From Niallia sp052318935 (GTDB lineage: Bacteria; Bacillota; Bacilli; Bacillales; Cytobacillaceae), in the NCBI GenBank assembly GCA_052318935.1, contig JBQRKO010000009.1: a stretch of 64,000 nt of DNA. The stretch is one strand, 5' to 3'. The position numbers and the translations under genes are program-made. The first letter of the stretch is position 1, and every line of letters starts with the position of its first letter. Positions 9,065 to 17,367 of this stretch are shown one piece after another. The notes under the pieces were generated by a model. The model did no database searches and was not told the origin of the DNA. It saw only the letters and a program-made list of their open reading frames with translations.

Positions 9065-9184
9065 AAGAAAAGCGCAGGCGCCTTGCTCAGCCCCGAAGAA
9101 AAATGTTCTCTTGACTCAAAAAGTGTTTTTTACTTTTAGAGGCAAGAGGTTATCTTTCACAGGGGCTAGGCGCCGAAGCTAGAC
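9065..9184. repeat. Hairpin repeat family B, copy B2
   Basis: An intact copy from AAGAAAAGCGCAGGCGCC to CGAAGCTAGAC, with outer and inner complementary arms (AAGCGCAGGCGCC...GGCGCCGAAGCT; CAGCCCCGAAG...CAGGGGCTAG). It lies in the gap between the symporter and the permease. No promoter could be assigned in the rest of this gap. Confidence 0.85.
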
Positions 9185-9230
9185 ACTAAACTACGTTCGA
9201 AATTTTATACTTTCTTATCTTTCAAAAAAA

Positions 9231-9260
9231 ACCTAAATAACGGCTATCCGTTATTTAGGT
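9231..9260 (-). terminator. Terminator of the dicarboxylate symporter gene
   Basis: A perfect 13-bp stem (ACCTAAATAACGG / CCGTTATTTAGGT) with loop CTAT, flanked by A-run and T-run on either side, so it can work in both directions. It begins 18 bases after the symporter stop codon. Confidence 0.92.
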
Positions 9261-9278
9261 TTTTCGTTATAGAACTAT

Positions 9279-10616
9279 TTATTGTGCTTTTGCAGATGGT
9301 TGATAATCGCTTGAATTTTCTTCACGTTCAATGCTGATTGTTCCATCCAGTACACCTTTTGCACGTTCTTTATCAAGCAGTTTTTCCCAGTTTGCGATAA
9401 AGAATGTAGCTACTGCATAACCGATGATATTTACTGTTGTACGATAATTCCCCATAAAACGGTCAGGAGCTAACATTAATGCCACCGCAGCAATTGGAAT
9501 GTTACCTGTCGCTGCAGCTGTTGCCGATAACGCAACAAAAGCGGAACCTGGAATACCGGCCATCCCTTTAGAAGTTAGCAATAGTACACCAAGCATTAAT
9601 AACTGATCTCCGTAAGTTAAATCAACTCCAGTTGCCTGCGCTAAAAACACAAGCGCAATCGATAAATAAATGGAAGCGCCGTCCAGATTAAAAGAATACC
9701 CAGTAGGAACCACTAGTCCAACAACGGCTTTGTTACAGCCTGCTTGTTCAAATTTATTCATTAACTGCGGCATAACCGCTTCAGTAGATCCAGTTGCAAA
9801 AGAAAGCATAATTTCTTCACTAATATATTTAATTAATTTCCATAAACTTAAACCTAAGAATATTCTAAAAATAATTGCTAATACAACAACAAATGCTAAA
9901 CATGCTACCGTCATAGCGACGAAAAGTTTTCCGAAAGATGCTAAAGTGTTCAGTCCATATTGACTTACTGCAAAAGCCATCGCACTGAATGTTGCAAGAA
10001 CCGTCAGCTGCATAATATAGCCCATAATTTTGAAAAGAACTTTATTGACATTTTCCAACACATTAATGAGCAATTCAGAAGTACGTCCGCCAATATGCAC
10101 TACTGCAAATCCAAATAAACAAGAGATTAACAAAACTTGAAGCATAGAATTATTCGCAAACGCGCCAACAGCACTATCAGGGATCATATTAAGGAAAAAA
10201 TCACCTTCGCTCGGCAATTGTGAACCACCTGTTTTTGCTTCTACATCACTTGTGCTTAGTGTAGATGGATCAATGTTTAACCCTGCACCAGGATTCATTA
10301 AATTCGCAACAACCATTCCGATAATTAAAGCAAAAGTGGTGACAATCTCAAAATATAAAATCGTTTTCCCACCAATTTTACCAACCGTTTTTATATTGCC
10401 TACATTTGCAATCCCAACAACAACAACACCAAAAATAAGCGGTGCGATGATCATTTTGATCAGCTTAATAAAGCCATCTCCAATCGGTTTTACAGCAGTC
10501 CCAAAAGCAGGCCATAAATAACCAACTAAAATCCCAGCTACAATCGCCACCATAATTTGAAGCAACATGCCTTTGTAAAATGGTTTCTTTGCTTTTAACA
10601 TACCTTCATTTTTCAT
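9279..10616 (-). CDS. Dicarboxylate/amino acid:cation symporter (DctA/DctP-like)
   Basis: A 445-residue secondary transporter of the DAACS (glutamate/dicarboxylate) family with about eight membrane helices and two re-entrant loops. The ATG at 10616 was chosen because AGGGGAG lies 7 bases upstream; alternatives at 10622 or 10619 sit too close to that site. The substrate-site motif SFNLDGASIYL is of the C4-dicarboxylate (DctA) type rather than the INMDGT form of glutamate carriers, so succinate, fumarate or malate uptake is the best guess. Its own terminator follows. The gene is absent from this position in B. subtilis. Confidence 0.88.
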   Translation of the reverse strand: MKNEGMLKAKKPFYKGMLLQIMVAIVAGILVGYLWPAFGTAVKPIGDGFIKLIKMIIAPLIFGVVVVGIANVGNIKTVGKIGGKTILYFEIVTTFALIIGMVVANLMNPGAGLNIDPSTLSTSDVEAKTGGSQLPSEGDFFLNMIPDSAVGAFANNSMLQVLLISCLFGFAVVHIGGRTSELLINVLENVNKVLFKIMGYIMQLTVLATFSAMAFAVSQYGLNTLASFGKLFVAMTVACLAFVVVLAIIFRIFLGLSLWKLIKYISEEIMLSFATGSTEAVMPQLMNKFEQAGCNKAVVGLVVPTGYSFNLDGASIYLSIALVFLAQATGVDLTYGDQLLMLGVLLLTSKGMAGIPGSAFVALSATAAATGNIPIAAVALMLAPDRFMGNYRTTVNIIGYAVATFFIANWEKLLDKERAKGVLDGTISIEREENSSDYQPSAKAQ

Positions 10617-10823
10617 CACCATTCTCCCCTTTTTCTCTTTAATACTAGAAAAAATTAATACGTTATCTTTTTTAACATCATAACGTAAAATATAAGAACA
10701 TGTCATTGTTAACTTTTACTAAAATAACGAAAAGAAGCTAGTCAAATTAACTAAAAAATAAGGAGATTTTCTGAATATTAAAATGACTTTTTTTAGGAAA
10801 TGTTCGTTTTCAACAATTTTCCC

Positions 10824-10868
10824 ACACAAAAAAACCAACTATTATGTAAAATAGTTGGTTTTTTGTGT
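10824..10868 (-). terminator. Terminator of the spoVF-dap operon (after dapA)
   Basis: The stem AACCAACTATT / AATAGTTGGTT is extended by ACACAAAA / TTTTGTGT, with a 6-base loop and T-runs on both sides. It lies ~90 bases past dapA with repeat C1 between. It is symmetric and may also block antisense reading. Confidence 0.88.
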
Positions 10869-10885
10869 GTATTCTTATAAGTACA

Positions 10886-10956
10886 TGTTCTAAAAGGTAA
10901 CAAATTAGAAGCTAACGAAGAGAACTCCCAGCTTTAGTTTGGTGCCTTTTTGAACA
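10886..10956. repeat. Hairpin repeat family C, copy C1
   Basis: Begins TGTTCTAAAAGGTAACAAAT and ends TTTGGTGCCTTTTTGAACA, which pair to form an imperfect hairpin. The centre has GCTAACGAAGAGA, shared with copies C2 to C4. It lies just beyond the dapA stop codon. Confidence 0.75.
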
Positions 10957-10960
10957 TCCT

Positions 10961-11824
10961 CTATAAGAAGGAAGCTAGTTTTGTACGCTCATCCTCTGTT
11001 AACGGCACTAATGGCAATCTTACCGATCCTACATCCATACCTTTTAATTGAAGAGCTGTTTTTACTGGCACAGGGTTTGGTGCCATAAACAACTCATTCA
11101 TAAGTGGAAGTAATTGTTGATGAAGTTTTGCCGCTTTTTCTATACTTCCATCAAGATATGCTGCGATCATTTCTTGCATTTCATTTCCTATTACATGGGA
11201 AGCAACCGAAATAATTCCATTTCCTCCAATAGACAATAGTGGCAATGTTAAGCTGTCATCACCGCTGTATACGAAGAAGTCATCCGCTGTTTCTGCAATA
11301 ATTTTCGTCATAGCATTTAAATCGCCGCTAGCCTCTTTTACTGCAACAATATTGTCGACCTTTGATAAACGAATAATAGTTTCTGGTTCAATATTGACGA
11401 CAGAACGTCCTGGAATATTATACATTAAAACTGGAAGTGTTGTACTTTCAGCGACAGCTTTAATATGCTGGTATATTCCTTCTTGATTTGGCTTGTTATA
11501 GTATGGGCCTACTACCATAACAGCGTCTACGCCAATTTGTTCTGCTTGTTTCGTTAACTCGATGGAATCATAGGTGTTATTACTACCTGTTCCTGCAATT
11601 ACTGGCACTCTCTTTTCCACTACTGCTACCACATGTTTAAACAACGCAATCTTTTCTTGTTTAGACAATGTTGGAGATTCACCTGTTGTACCTGCTACTA
11701 CAATTGAATCTGTTCCATTCTCTAACAAATGATTAATTAACTGTGTAGTTTTCGGAAAATCAATATGTCCCTTTGCATCAAATGGTGTGATCATGGCCGT
11801 TGATACCCTACCAAATAAACCCAT
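10961..11824 (-). CDS. dapA: 4-hydroxy-tetrahydrodipicolinate synthase
   Basis: A 287-residue TIM-barrel lyase condensing pyruvate with aspartate semialdehyde, the first step committed to diaminopimelate and lysine. Active-site features are GTTGES (45-50), Tyr135 in MYNIPGRS and the Schiff-base Lys163 in VAVKEASG. Last gene of the dpaA-dpaB-asd-dapG-dapA set; in sporulation its product feeds dipicolinate synthesis by DpaAB. The gap from dapG is only 41 bases, so the two are co-transcribed. Confidence 0.97.
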   Translation of the reverse strand: MGLFGRVSTAMITPFDAKGHIDFPKTTQLINHLLENGTDSIVVAGTTGESPTLSKQEKIALFKHVVAVVEKRVPVIAGTGSNNTYDSIELTKQAEQIGVDAVMVVGPYYNKPNQEGIYQHIKAVAESTTLPVLMYNIPGRSVVNIEPETIIRLSKVDNIVAVKEASGDLNAMTKIIAETADDFFVYSGDDSLTLPLLSIGGNGIISVASHVIGNEMQEMIAAYLDGSIEKAAKLHQQLLPLMNELFMAPNPVPVKTALQLKGMDVGSVRLPLVPLTEDERTKLASFL

Positions 11825-11865
11825 CGTTCCACTCCTATTCTCATTTTCAATCTAGTTGTTGTGTT

Positions 11866-13092
11866 TTATTGTAACGTTTCTTTTTCTAATTCAAATGCAG
11901 CGTGTAAAACATTTACTGCTTTTTTTAAATCCTCCTGCTTTACAAGTACCCAAATGGTCGTATGACTATCAGCAGATTGTAGAATGCGAATTCCTTGTTT
12001 CGACAATGCCGTGACAATTTTAAAGGTTATCCCTGGGACTCCAGCCATACCAGCACCAACAACGGAAACCTTTGCACATTCTTTTTCTACAACTGGTTCA
12101 TAGCCCATTTGATCTAGTACAGAAATTGCTTTTGTGGTCATTTCATCTGTTACTGTATACACAACACTGTTAGGAGATATATTGATAAAATCAACGCTAA
12201 TTTCTTCATTAGCCATCGCTTTAAATACATGTTCTTGCAAATCATACTGTTCCTTTTTTGCAAATACCTTTAATTGTGTTACAGGTGCCACATGAGCTAT
12301 CCCTGTCACCGGTCTTTCTTTAATATCACTTCCCATTTTATCTGAAGCGATTGATGTAACAAGTGTTCCAAGCCCCTTAGAATAAGTTGATCGTATTCGG
12401 ATAGGAACTTTCGCTTGCATAGCAATTTCAACAGCTCTAGGATGAATGACTTTCGCCCCTTGATATGCCATATTGCAAACTTCTGTATAGGTTACAACAG
12501 TTAACGGCCTTGCATTTTCAGCAATACGAGGATCTGCAGTCATAATACCTTCGACATCTGTAAAAATATCTATTACTTTCGCATGTAAGGCAGCTCCTAA
12601 TGCGGCAGCGGATGTATCGCTTCCGCCTCTACCTAAAGTAGTCGTATCTCCATTAGGAGCAGCTCCTTGAAATCCTGCAACTACAACAACATCATTTGTT
12701 TCCAATTCTTTTTGAACACGAGAACAATCCATTTCGATAATTCTTGCTTGATTATAATCGCCATTCGTTAAAAAACCAGCTTGTGCCCCTGTTAATGCAG
12801 TAGCCTTGATGTTGTTTTCTATTAATAATTGAGTAAAAACTACACTGGAGATAATTTCCCCACAAGATAAAAGTAAATCGTTTTCCCTTTTGCTTAGTTT
12901 GTTATCTGCTCCTCCAACAAGAGATAACAACGTATCGGTTGCATAAGGTTCGCCTTTACGCCCCATTGCTGAAACGACCACTACCACTTTATACCCTTGT
13001 GACAATGCATCTTGAATATGTTCTTTTGCCTGTTCTCTGGACTTTAAATCTCGCACCGATGTTCCGCCGAACTTTTGAACCATTATTTTCAT
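11866..13092 (-). CDS. dapG: Aspartokinase I (DapG type)
   Basis: A 408-residue aspartate kinase that starts the diaminopimelate pathway. The ATG at 13092 (AGAGGTG upstream) gives MKIMVQKFGGTSV, the family N terminus; an ATG at 13119 is further upstream without support. The kinase domain holds VQKFGGTSV and RGGSDTSAAALGA. Two C-terminal ACT domains (~residues 265-405, including SADSHTTIWVLV) should bind the inhibitor, which is diaminopimelate in B. subtilis DapG. Placement between asd and dapA matches the spoVF operon. Confidence 0.96.
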   Translation of the reverse strand: MKIMVQKFGGTSVRDLKSREQAKEHIQDALSQGYKVVVVVSAMGRKGEPYATDTLLSLVGGADNKLSKRENDLLLSCGEIISSVVFTQLLIENNIKATALTGAQAGFLTNGDYNQARIIEMDCSRVQKELETNDVVVVAGFQGAAPNGDTTTLGRGGSDTSAAALGAALHAKVIDIFTDVEGIMTADPRIAENARPLTVVTYTEVCNMAYQGAKVIHPRAVEIAMQAKVPIRIRSTYSKGLGTLVTSIASDKMGSDIKERPVTGIAHVAPVTQLKVFAKKEQYDLQEHVFKAMANEEISVDFINISPNSVVYTVTDEMTTKAISVLDQMGYEPVVEKECAKVSVVGAGMAGVPGITFKIVTALSKQGIRILQSADSHTTIWVLVKQEDLKKAVNVLHAAFELEKETLQ

Positions 13093-13396
13093 CTCAAACA
13101 CCTCTATACACTTTATCAAGTGCTTTCTATGAGGGTTCTTCTAATCTAGACAGAATCCCAAATAAACGAATACGCTATTCAATATTCATTTAGTAAGAAC
13201 CTGCCCTTGGCTGTATAGACCCTCTTCTTCTTTTCATATAAATAGTTTAGACTGTTTCTTCTTAAGGAAGTAAAACATTCTTATAGAAAAAACAATCCAT
13301 CTATTTATATTTTAAGCAGAGAGTACCAATTTGTTGCTACTTTCCTTGGTGCTTTTTTTAAAAGATAAGAAAGCATAAGTTTTCTGAAGTCTGATG

Positions 13397-13606
13397 GGTG
13401 TCTAGCTCCAGCTCCCTATCGACTTCAACGCTTCCCTCACCTCGTCTACGATAAGTCAACATCGAATCGCTACGCTCTTCGTGTTTCCTTTATCTCACTG
13501 TAAGGTACACAATCTAAAACCGCCACGTCCTGTGGCAACGATTGTGTGATCCACATCCTGTGGAACTCACCTTTTTCTGTCGATGAGCAAGGGCGCTTGC
13601 GCTTTT
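13397..13606. repeat. Variant of repeat family B with a different interior
   Basis: The ends match family B in reverse (TGTCTAGCTCCAG at left, GGGCGCTTGCGCTTTTCTT at right) but the interior is unrelated and longer. It contains short hairpins such as CCACGTCCTGTGG and CACATCCTGTGG. It ends two bases before the asd stop codon. The remainder of the dapG-asd gap (13093-13396) shows nothing recognisable. Confidence 0.6.
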
Positions 13607-13607
13607 C

Positions 13608-14657
13608 TTATTTTACAATTCCTAATTTCACTAAACTTTCAGCGATTTGAACAGAATTCCACGCAGCACCCTTTAATAAGTTATCAGAAACGATCCACAT
13701 ATGGAAACCATTCTCAGCATCTAAGTCTTTTCGGATGCGACCTACAAAAACATCATTTAAGCCAACACAATCTGCAGGCATTGGATAAATTTGATTTTCA
13801 GGTTCATCTTGTAAAACAACTCCTGGTGCTGCTGATAATAAATCTTTAATTTCTGAAACCGTAACATTTTCATCTTTTAATTCCACATATACAGATTCAG
13901 AGTGACCAGTTGCTACAGGTATACGTACACATGTTGCAGCTACTTTTAGCTCACCGTCATGCATAATTTTTTTTGTTTCATTAATCATTTTCATTTCTTC
14001 ATAAGTAAAGCCATTGTCAGTAAAAACATCAATTTGTGGAACCGCATTAAAAGCAATTTGATAATGCTTTTTATCACTTTTTACTGGTAAAATTTTCGGC
14101 TCAAAGCTTTCCTTATTAATGATTGCCTGTGTTTGAGTGTTCAGCTCTTCAACTGCAGCAGCACCCGAACCAGAAACTGCTTGATAAGTAGAAACTAATA
14201 CTTTTGAAAGGCCATATTTTTCTTTAAGCGGCTGTAGTGCCACAACCATTTGAATGGTAGAACAGTTTGGATTGGCAATAATTCCATTATGTTTAAATAA
14301 GTCTTCTTCATTTACTTCAGGAACTACTAATGGTACATTTTCATCCATACGGAAAGCGCTTGTGTTATCTACTACAATTGCTCCATGTTCCACTGCATGT
14401 GGTGCCAACTCTTTCGAAACGCTTCCACCTGCACTAAATAATGCGATATCTATTCCTTTAAAACTTTCTGGCTTCGCTTCTTGTACTGTGACTTCCTTAC
14501 CTTTATAAGTAACCTTTGTCCCAGCTGAACGCTTAGAAGACAAAAGAGTTAATGTCGAAATTGGAAAATCTCTGCTTTCTAATGTTTTGATCATTTGTTG
14601 ACCTACTGCTCCAGTTGCTCCTACTACTGCTACGTTAAATCCTTTTTTTTGCTCCAT
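13608..14657 (-). CDS. asd: Aspartate-semialdehyde dehydrogenase
   Basis: A 349-residue NADP-dependent enzyme that reduces aspartyl phosphate to aspartate semialdehyde. An N-terminal Rossmann motif (VVGATGAVGQQM, 11-22) and the catalytic Cys132 in NPNCST are present. It sits between dpaB and dapG as in the B. subtilis spoVF operon. Unlike there, both intergenic gaps are several hundred bases and filled with family-B repeats, so continuous transcription across them is not certain. Confidence 0.96.
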   Translation of the reverse strand: MEQKKGFNVAVVGATGAVGQQMIKTLESRDFPISTLTLLSSKRSAGTKVTYKGKEVTVQEAKPESFKGIDIALFSAGGSVSKELAPHAVEHGAIVVDNTSAFRMDENVPLVVPEVNEEDLFKHNGIIANPNCSTIQMVVALQPLKEKYGLSKVLVSTYQAVSGSGAAAVEELNTQTQAIINKESFEPKILPVKSDKKHYQIAFNAVPQIDVFTDNGFTYEEMKMINETKKIMHDGELKVAATCVRIPVATGHSESVYVELKDENVTVSEIKDLLSAAPGVVLQDEPENQIYPMPADCVGLNDVFVGRIRKDLDAENGFHMWIVSDNLLKGAAWNSVQIAESLVKLGIVK

Positions 14658-14706
14658 TTTAATAAGGCTCCCCTTCCAGGTGAAAAATTCTCTATATGAT
14701 ATAATA

Positions 14707-14732
14707 TGACGGCGACATACTCGCCGCCATCA
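14707..14732 (-). terminator. GC-rich stem-loop between dpaB and asd
   Basis: GACGGCGA pairs with TCGCCGCC... across CATAC in an otherwise AT-rich gap. On the minus strand it is followed by CATATTATATC rather than a clean T-run, so an attenuator or mRNA-stabilising role is as likely as termination. Confidence 0.35.
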
Positions 14733-14878
14733 TGAATATTATATATTTTAACATATTCAAGCCATAAGAACAGAACCTTTTTTTCTGAAACATCCAAAAA
14801 AGTGAGAAAAACCAGAAATCAAATGTTACAATTTTTTCGTTAATGTAGCTTCAGAGCTGTGCGATTCCGCTTTTCTTT

Positions 14879-15000
14879 GATCCAGCTCCAACGCCTAGCC
14901 CCTGTGAAAAATAACCTCATGCCTCTAAAAGTAAAAAAACACTTTTTGAGTCATGTGAACATTTTTCTTTGGGGCTGATCAAGGCGATTCCGCTTTTCTT
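14879..15000. repeat. Hairpin repeat family B, copy B3
   Basis: Reverse orientation: GATCCAGCTCCAACGCC ... CAAGGCGATTCCGCTTTTCTT, with the usual CCTCTAAAAGTAAAAA and TTTTTGAGTCATGTGAAC modules. It ends one base before the dpaB stop codon. A partial end (GCGATTCCGCTTTTCTT) precedes it at 14861-14877. Confidence 0.82.
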
Positions 15001-15001
15001 A

Positions 15002-15595
15002 TTAATCTTGAAATTTTTCAATAATAACAGGTTGGATTTGTTTGCTATCTAATGCATATTCAATTGTTTCTGAGAGCATCGACATTCTTGCTACCATCGA
15101 ATTAGGTTTTTTAATTGGATCATCTTGGCCAAACGGAATAAAATAAATATTTTTTGTAGCCATTAACCGCATTAAGTTTACACCATTTAATCCAAGTGCA
15201 TCATTAGTTGAAATCCCCAACACAACAGGTTTTTGATTGCGTAACGTTGCTTTTGCTGCCATCAACACTGCATTGTCTGTCATCGCATTTGCAAATTTAC
15301 TCATGCTGTTTCCAGTTAAAGGTGCAATCACCATACAATCTAATGGGATTTTTGGTCCAAGCGGCTCTGCTTTTACGATTGTATCAATTGTCGCATTTCC
15401 TGTTATTTCTTCCACTTTGCTAATCCACTCTAACCCTTTTCCAAAACGAGTATCTGTGTTTTGCACATTTCCCGTTACAACTGGGACGACATCTGCTCCC
15501 AAGCCGACTAATTCCTCAATTTGTGGAAATACTTCTGCATACGTACAATGTGATGCAGAAATGCCAAACCCAATTCTTTTCTCTTTTAAGCTCAT
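15002..15595 (-). CDS. dpaB: Dipicolinate synthase subunit B
   Basis: A 197-residue flavoprotein-like subunit (SpoVFB) that, with DpaA, makes dipicolinic acid in the mother cell for loading into the spore core. Motifs IGFGISASHCTYAEVFPQ and PLTGNSMSKFANAMTD are typical of the family. It starts 5 bases after dpaA stops, so the two are translationally coupled. A family-B repeat abuts its stop codon. Confidence 0.95.
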   Translation of the reverse strand: MSLKEKRIGFGISASHCTYAEVFPQIEELVGLGADVVPVVTGNVQNTDTRFGKGLEWISKVEEITGNATIDTIVKAEPLGPKIPLDCMVIAPLTGNSMSKFANAMTDNAVLMAAKATLRNQKPVVLGISTNDALGLNGVNLMRLMATKNIYFIPFGQDDPIKKPNSMVARMSMLSETIEYALDSKQIQPVIIEKFQD

Positions 15596-15600
15596 TCTGC

Positions 15601-16500
15601 CTACTCCTTTCCCTTTTGTAGCTCCTCTTGTATTAATTGCGAAAGTACTTCTGCAAGGATGTTTCCAGCTGTTTTAGGGGCAACTATACCAGGTAAACTA
15701 GGTGCTAAAAGAGCCTTCACGCCTCTTTTTTCTGCATAGTGAAAATCCGTTCCCCCTGGCTTTGAGGCAAGGTCGATAATCAACGTATTTAATGGCATTT
15801 TTTCAATAACAGAGGAGGTCACCACTAAATGTGGAATAGTGTTGATACACATATCAATATTTCCAACAGCTTCTTCTAAGTTCTCTAATAGCACAGGAGT
15901 TAATCCCATTTCAAAGATTCTTGCCAAATGATCACTTTGGTTCGCAGCTACAGCTACCTTCACTTTAGCACCTAGTGCATGAAACGTTCTGGCAACACTC
16001 ATTCCTACACGTCCAAGTCCTAAAACGATCAGATTGGAACCATGAATGGTTGTATCTGTATGCTGTATTGCCATCATGATCGTACCCTCGACTGTTGGAA
16101 TAGAATTAAGAATAGCTACATCGTCTCGATTAAATAACTGTACTAATGAGCGGTTTGCATTTGCTGTGATGCTATTTAAATATTGATTGGTAATGCCGGA
16201 ATAAACGATGCAATGGGCTGGAGTTTTTTGTAACATTTTCTCTGTTAAAAAAACCTCTTCATTCGAAAAAATCGTATCTACCTGTCCGTCAAGGTCTGTT
16301 CCTTTTACAGGCAGAATAATAGCATCCACATTTGAAAAATCTACGCTTTCGATCTTTTCTTTCGTAGCACCAGTAAAGGCATGATCTAGTTGTTCAAAAC
16401 CAATTAAAGAAAGTAATGCATGTTGCTCTGTTAATTTCCTTACAATTTCAAGCTGTCTCGCATCACCGCCGATAACAGCGACATTCACCCCTGTCAGCAT
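15601..16500 (-). CDS. dpaA: Dipicolinate synthase subunit A
   Basis: A 299-residue NAD(P)-dependent subunit (SpoVFA). The ATG at 16500 has AAGGTGA 8 bases upstream; the codon before it is TTG and is not needed. The N-terminal AVIGGDARQLEIV begins a dehydrogenase-like domain, and a second Rossmann motif VLGLGRVGMSVA lies near residue 155. First gene of the spoVF operon, normally transcribed by sigma-K in the mother cell; I could not confirm a sigma-K promoter because repeat C2 occupies the upstream region. Confidence 0.95.
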   Translation of the reverse strand: MLTGVNVAVIGGDARQLEIVRKLTEQHALLSLIGFEQLDHAFTGATKEKIESVDFSNVDAIILPVKGTDLDGQVDTIFSNEEVFLTEKMLQKTPAHCIVYSGITNQYLNSITANANRSLVQLFNRDDVAILNSIPTVEGTIMMAIQHTDTTIHGSNLIVLGLGRVGMSVARTFHALGAKVKVAVAANQSDHLARIFEMGLTPVLLENLEEAVGNIDMCINTIPHLVVTSSVIEKMPLNTLIIDLASKPGGTDFHYAEKRGVKALLAPSLPGIVAPKTAGNILAEVLSQLIQEELQKGKE

Positions 16501-16543
16501 CAATCATTTCACCTTCTTTTTATAAAAATCCACTAAAAATATG

Positions 16544-16618
16544 TGTTCAAAAAGGGAACAAATGAGAAGCTGGCCAACGAAGAGATTCGCCGCTTATCAT
16601 TTAGTGACTTTTTGAATA
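16544..16618. repeat. Hairpin repeat family C, copy C2
   Basis: TGTTCAAAAAGGGAACAAAT at left, ATTTAGTGACTTTTTGAATA at right, with CCAACGAAGAGATT in the middle. It lies ~45 bases upstream of the dpaA start. The rest of the 16619-16944 gap has no gene; two ribosome-binding-site-like runs (AAAGGAGGATAAAA, AAAGGGGGATTAAAATG) lead only to very short frames. Confidence 0.75.
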
Positions 16619-16944
16619 TTCTCTAATAACTAATTATTCATTACTTCAACATCTTATGTGATAACAGCCCTTTCGGTGAGTTGCTTTCGTTAATTTGCGG
16701 AAAAAACATAAAGGAATTTACTTTAAGGAAGGTAAAAGAGAGGATCTACTAAAACTAATCACTTTGAAAATCACCAAAGGAGGATAAAATTAGCGGGTAG
16801 AAAAATTCCCTTCTAATGGTCATTTTTTCTACATATTACATACGATTTTAACTATTATTTCGCATAATCATTTGGAGCGGAATTTCATTATGGATATGGG
16901 AAGAGTATCCAAAGGGGGATTAAAATGAAGATTAAACAAAAAAA

Positions 16945-17024
16945 GAGAGCTTCATAAGAATAGAAAAGCAATAAGCCAACTGTTATCATACCTTTAATTG
17001 CTTTTTCTCTTATGAAAAACTCTC
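16945..17024 (-). terminator. Long-stem terminator after ymxH
   Basis: The arm at 16945-16972 (GAGAGCTTCATAAG...GAAAAGCAAT) pairs with 16997-17024 (ATTGCTTTTTC...TATGAAAAACTCTC) over ~27 imperfect pairs. On the minus strand it ends in seven T. It overlaps the ymxH stop codon. Confidence 0.82.
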
Positions 17025-17268
17025 ATTCGTTTTTTTCAGGAATATCGATGATGATCATATCGTTTCCAATTTTTTTTATATGAGACCAGGGCACTCTTAA
17101 TTCGCTGCCACTTCTTTTCAGACCAAACCATTTTAATGAAGGAATTAACAACGTTTTTATTTGTCCATCTTTTTCATTAATTTCTAAATCTGTTTGTCCT
17201 AAAACACCTAATCTAGCTGCATTTTTAACATCAACAATTTCTTTTCCACTAAGTTCACTTAATCTCAT
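17023..17268 (-). CDS. ymxH: YlmC/YmxH family PRC-barrel protein
   Basis: An 81-residue PRC-barrel protein. The ATG at 17268 has GAAGGAGA upstream; an in-frame ATG at 17298 precedes that site. MRLSELSGKEIVDV and the ending VPWSHIKKIGNDMIIIDI are characteristic of the sporulation-associated YlmC/YmxH group, whose molecular role is unknown. It follows mlpA as in B. subtilis. Confidence 0.88.
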   Translation of the reverse strand: MRLSELSGKEIVDVKNAARLGVLGQTDLEINEKDGQIKTLLIPSLKWFGLKRSGSELRVPWSHIKKIGNDMIIIDIPEKNE

Positions 17269-17367
17269 TGTTTTGTCTCCTTCTATAACATTCTTCATTT
17301 ATCCTATTATTCGGAGCAGTTTTTTAGACTAGCTAGCAGTAGAATTTTTGTTGTTTTTAATTACTTG

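Noticed and set aside
16925..16957. Ten-codon plus-strand frame after AAAGGGGGATTAAA
   Set aside because: It runs into the stem of the ymxH terminator and has no recognisable product; the A-rich part is the complement of the terminator T-run.
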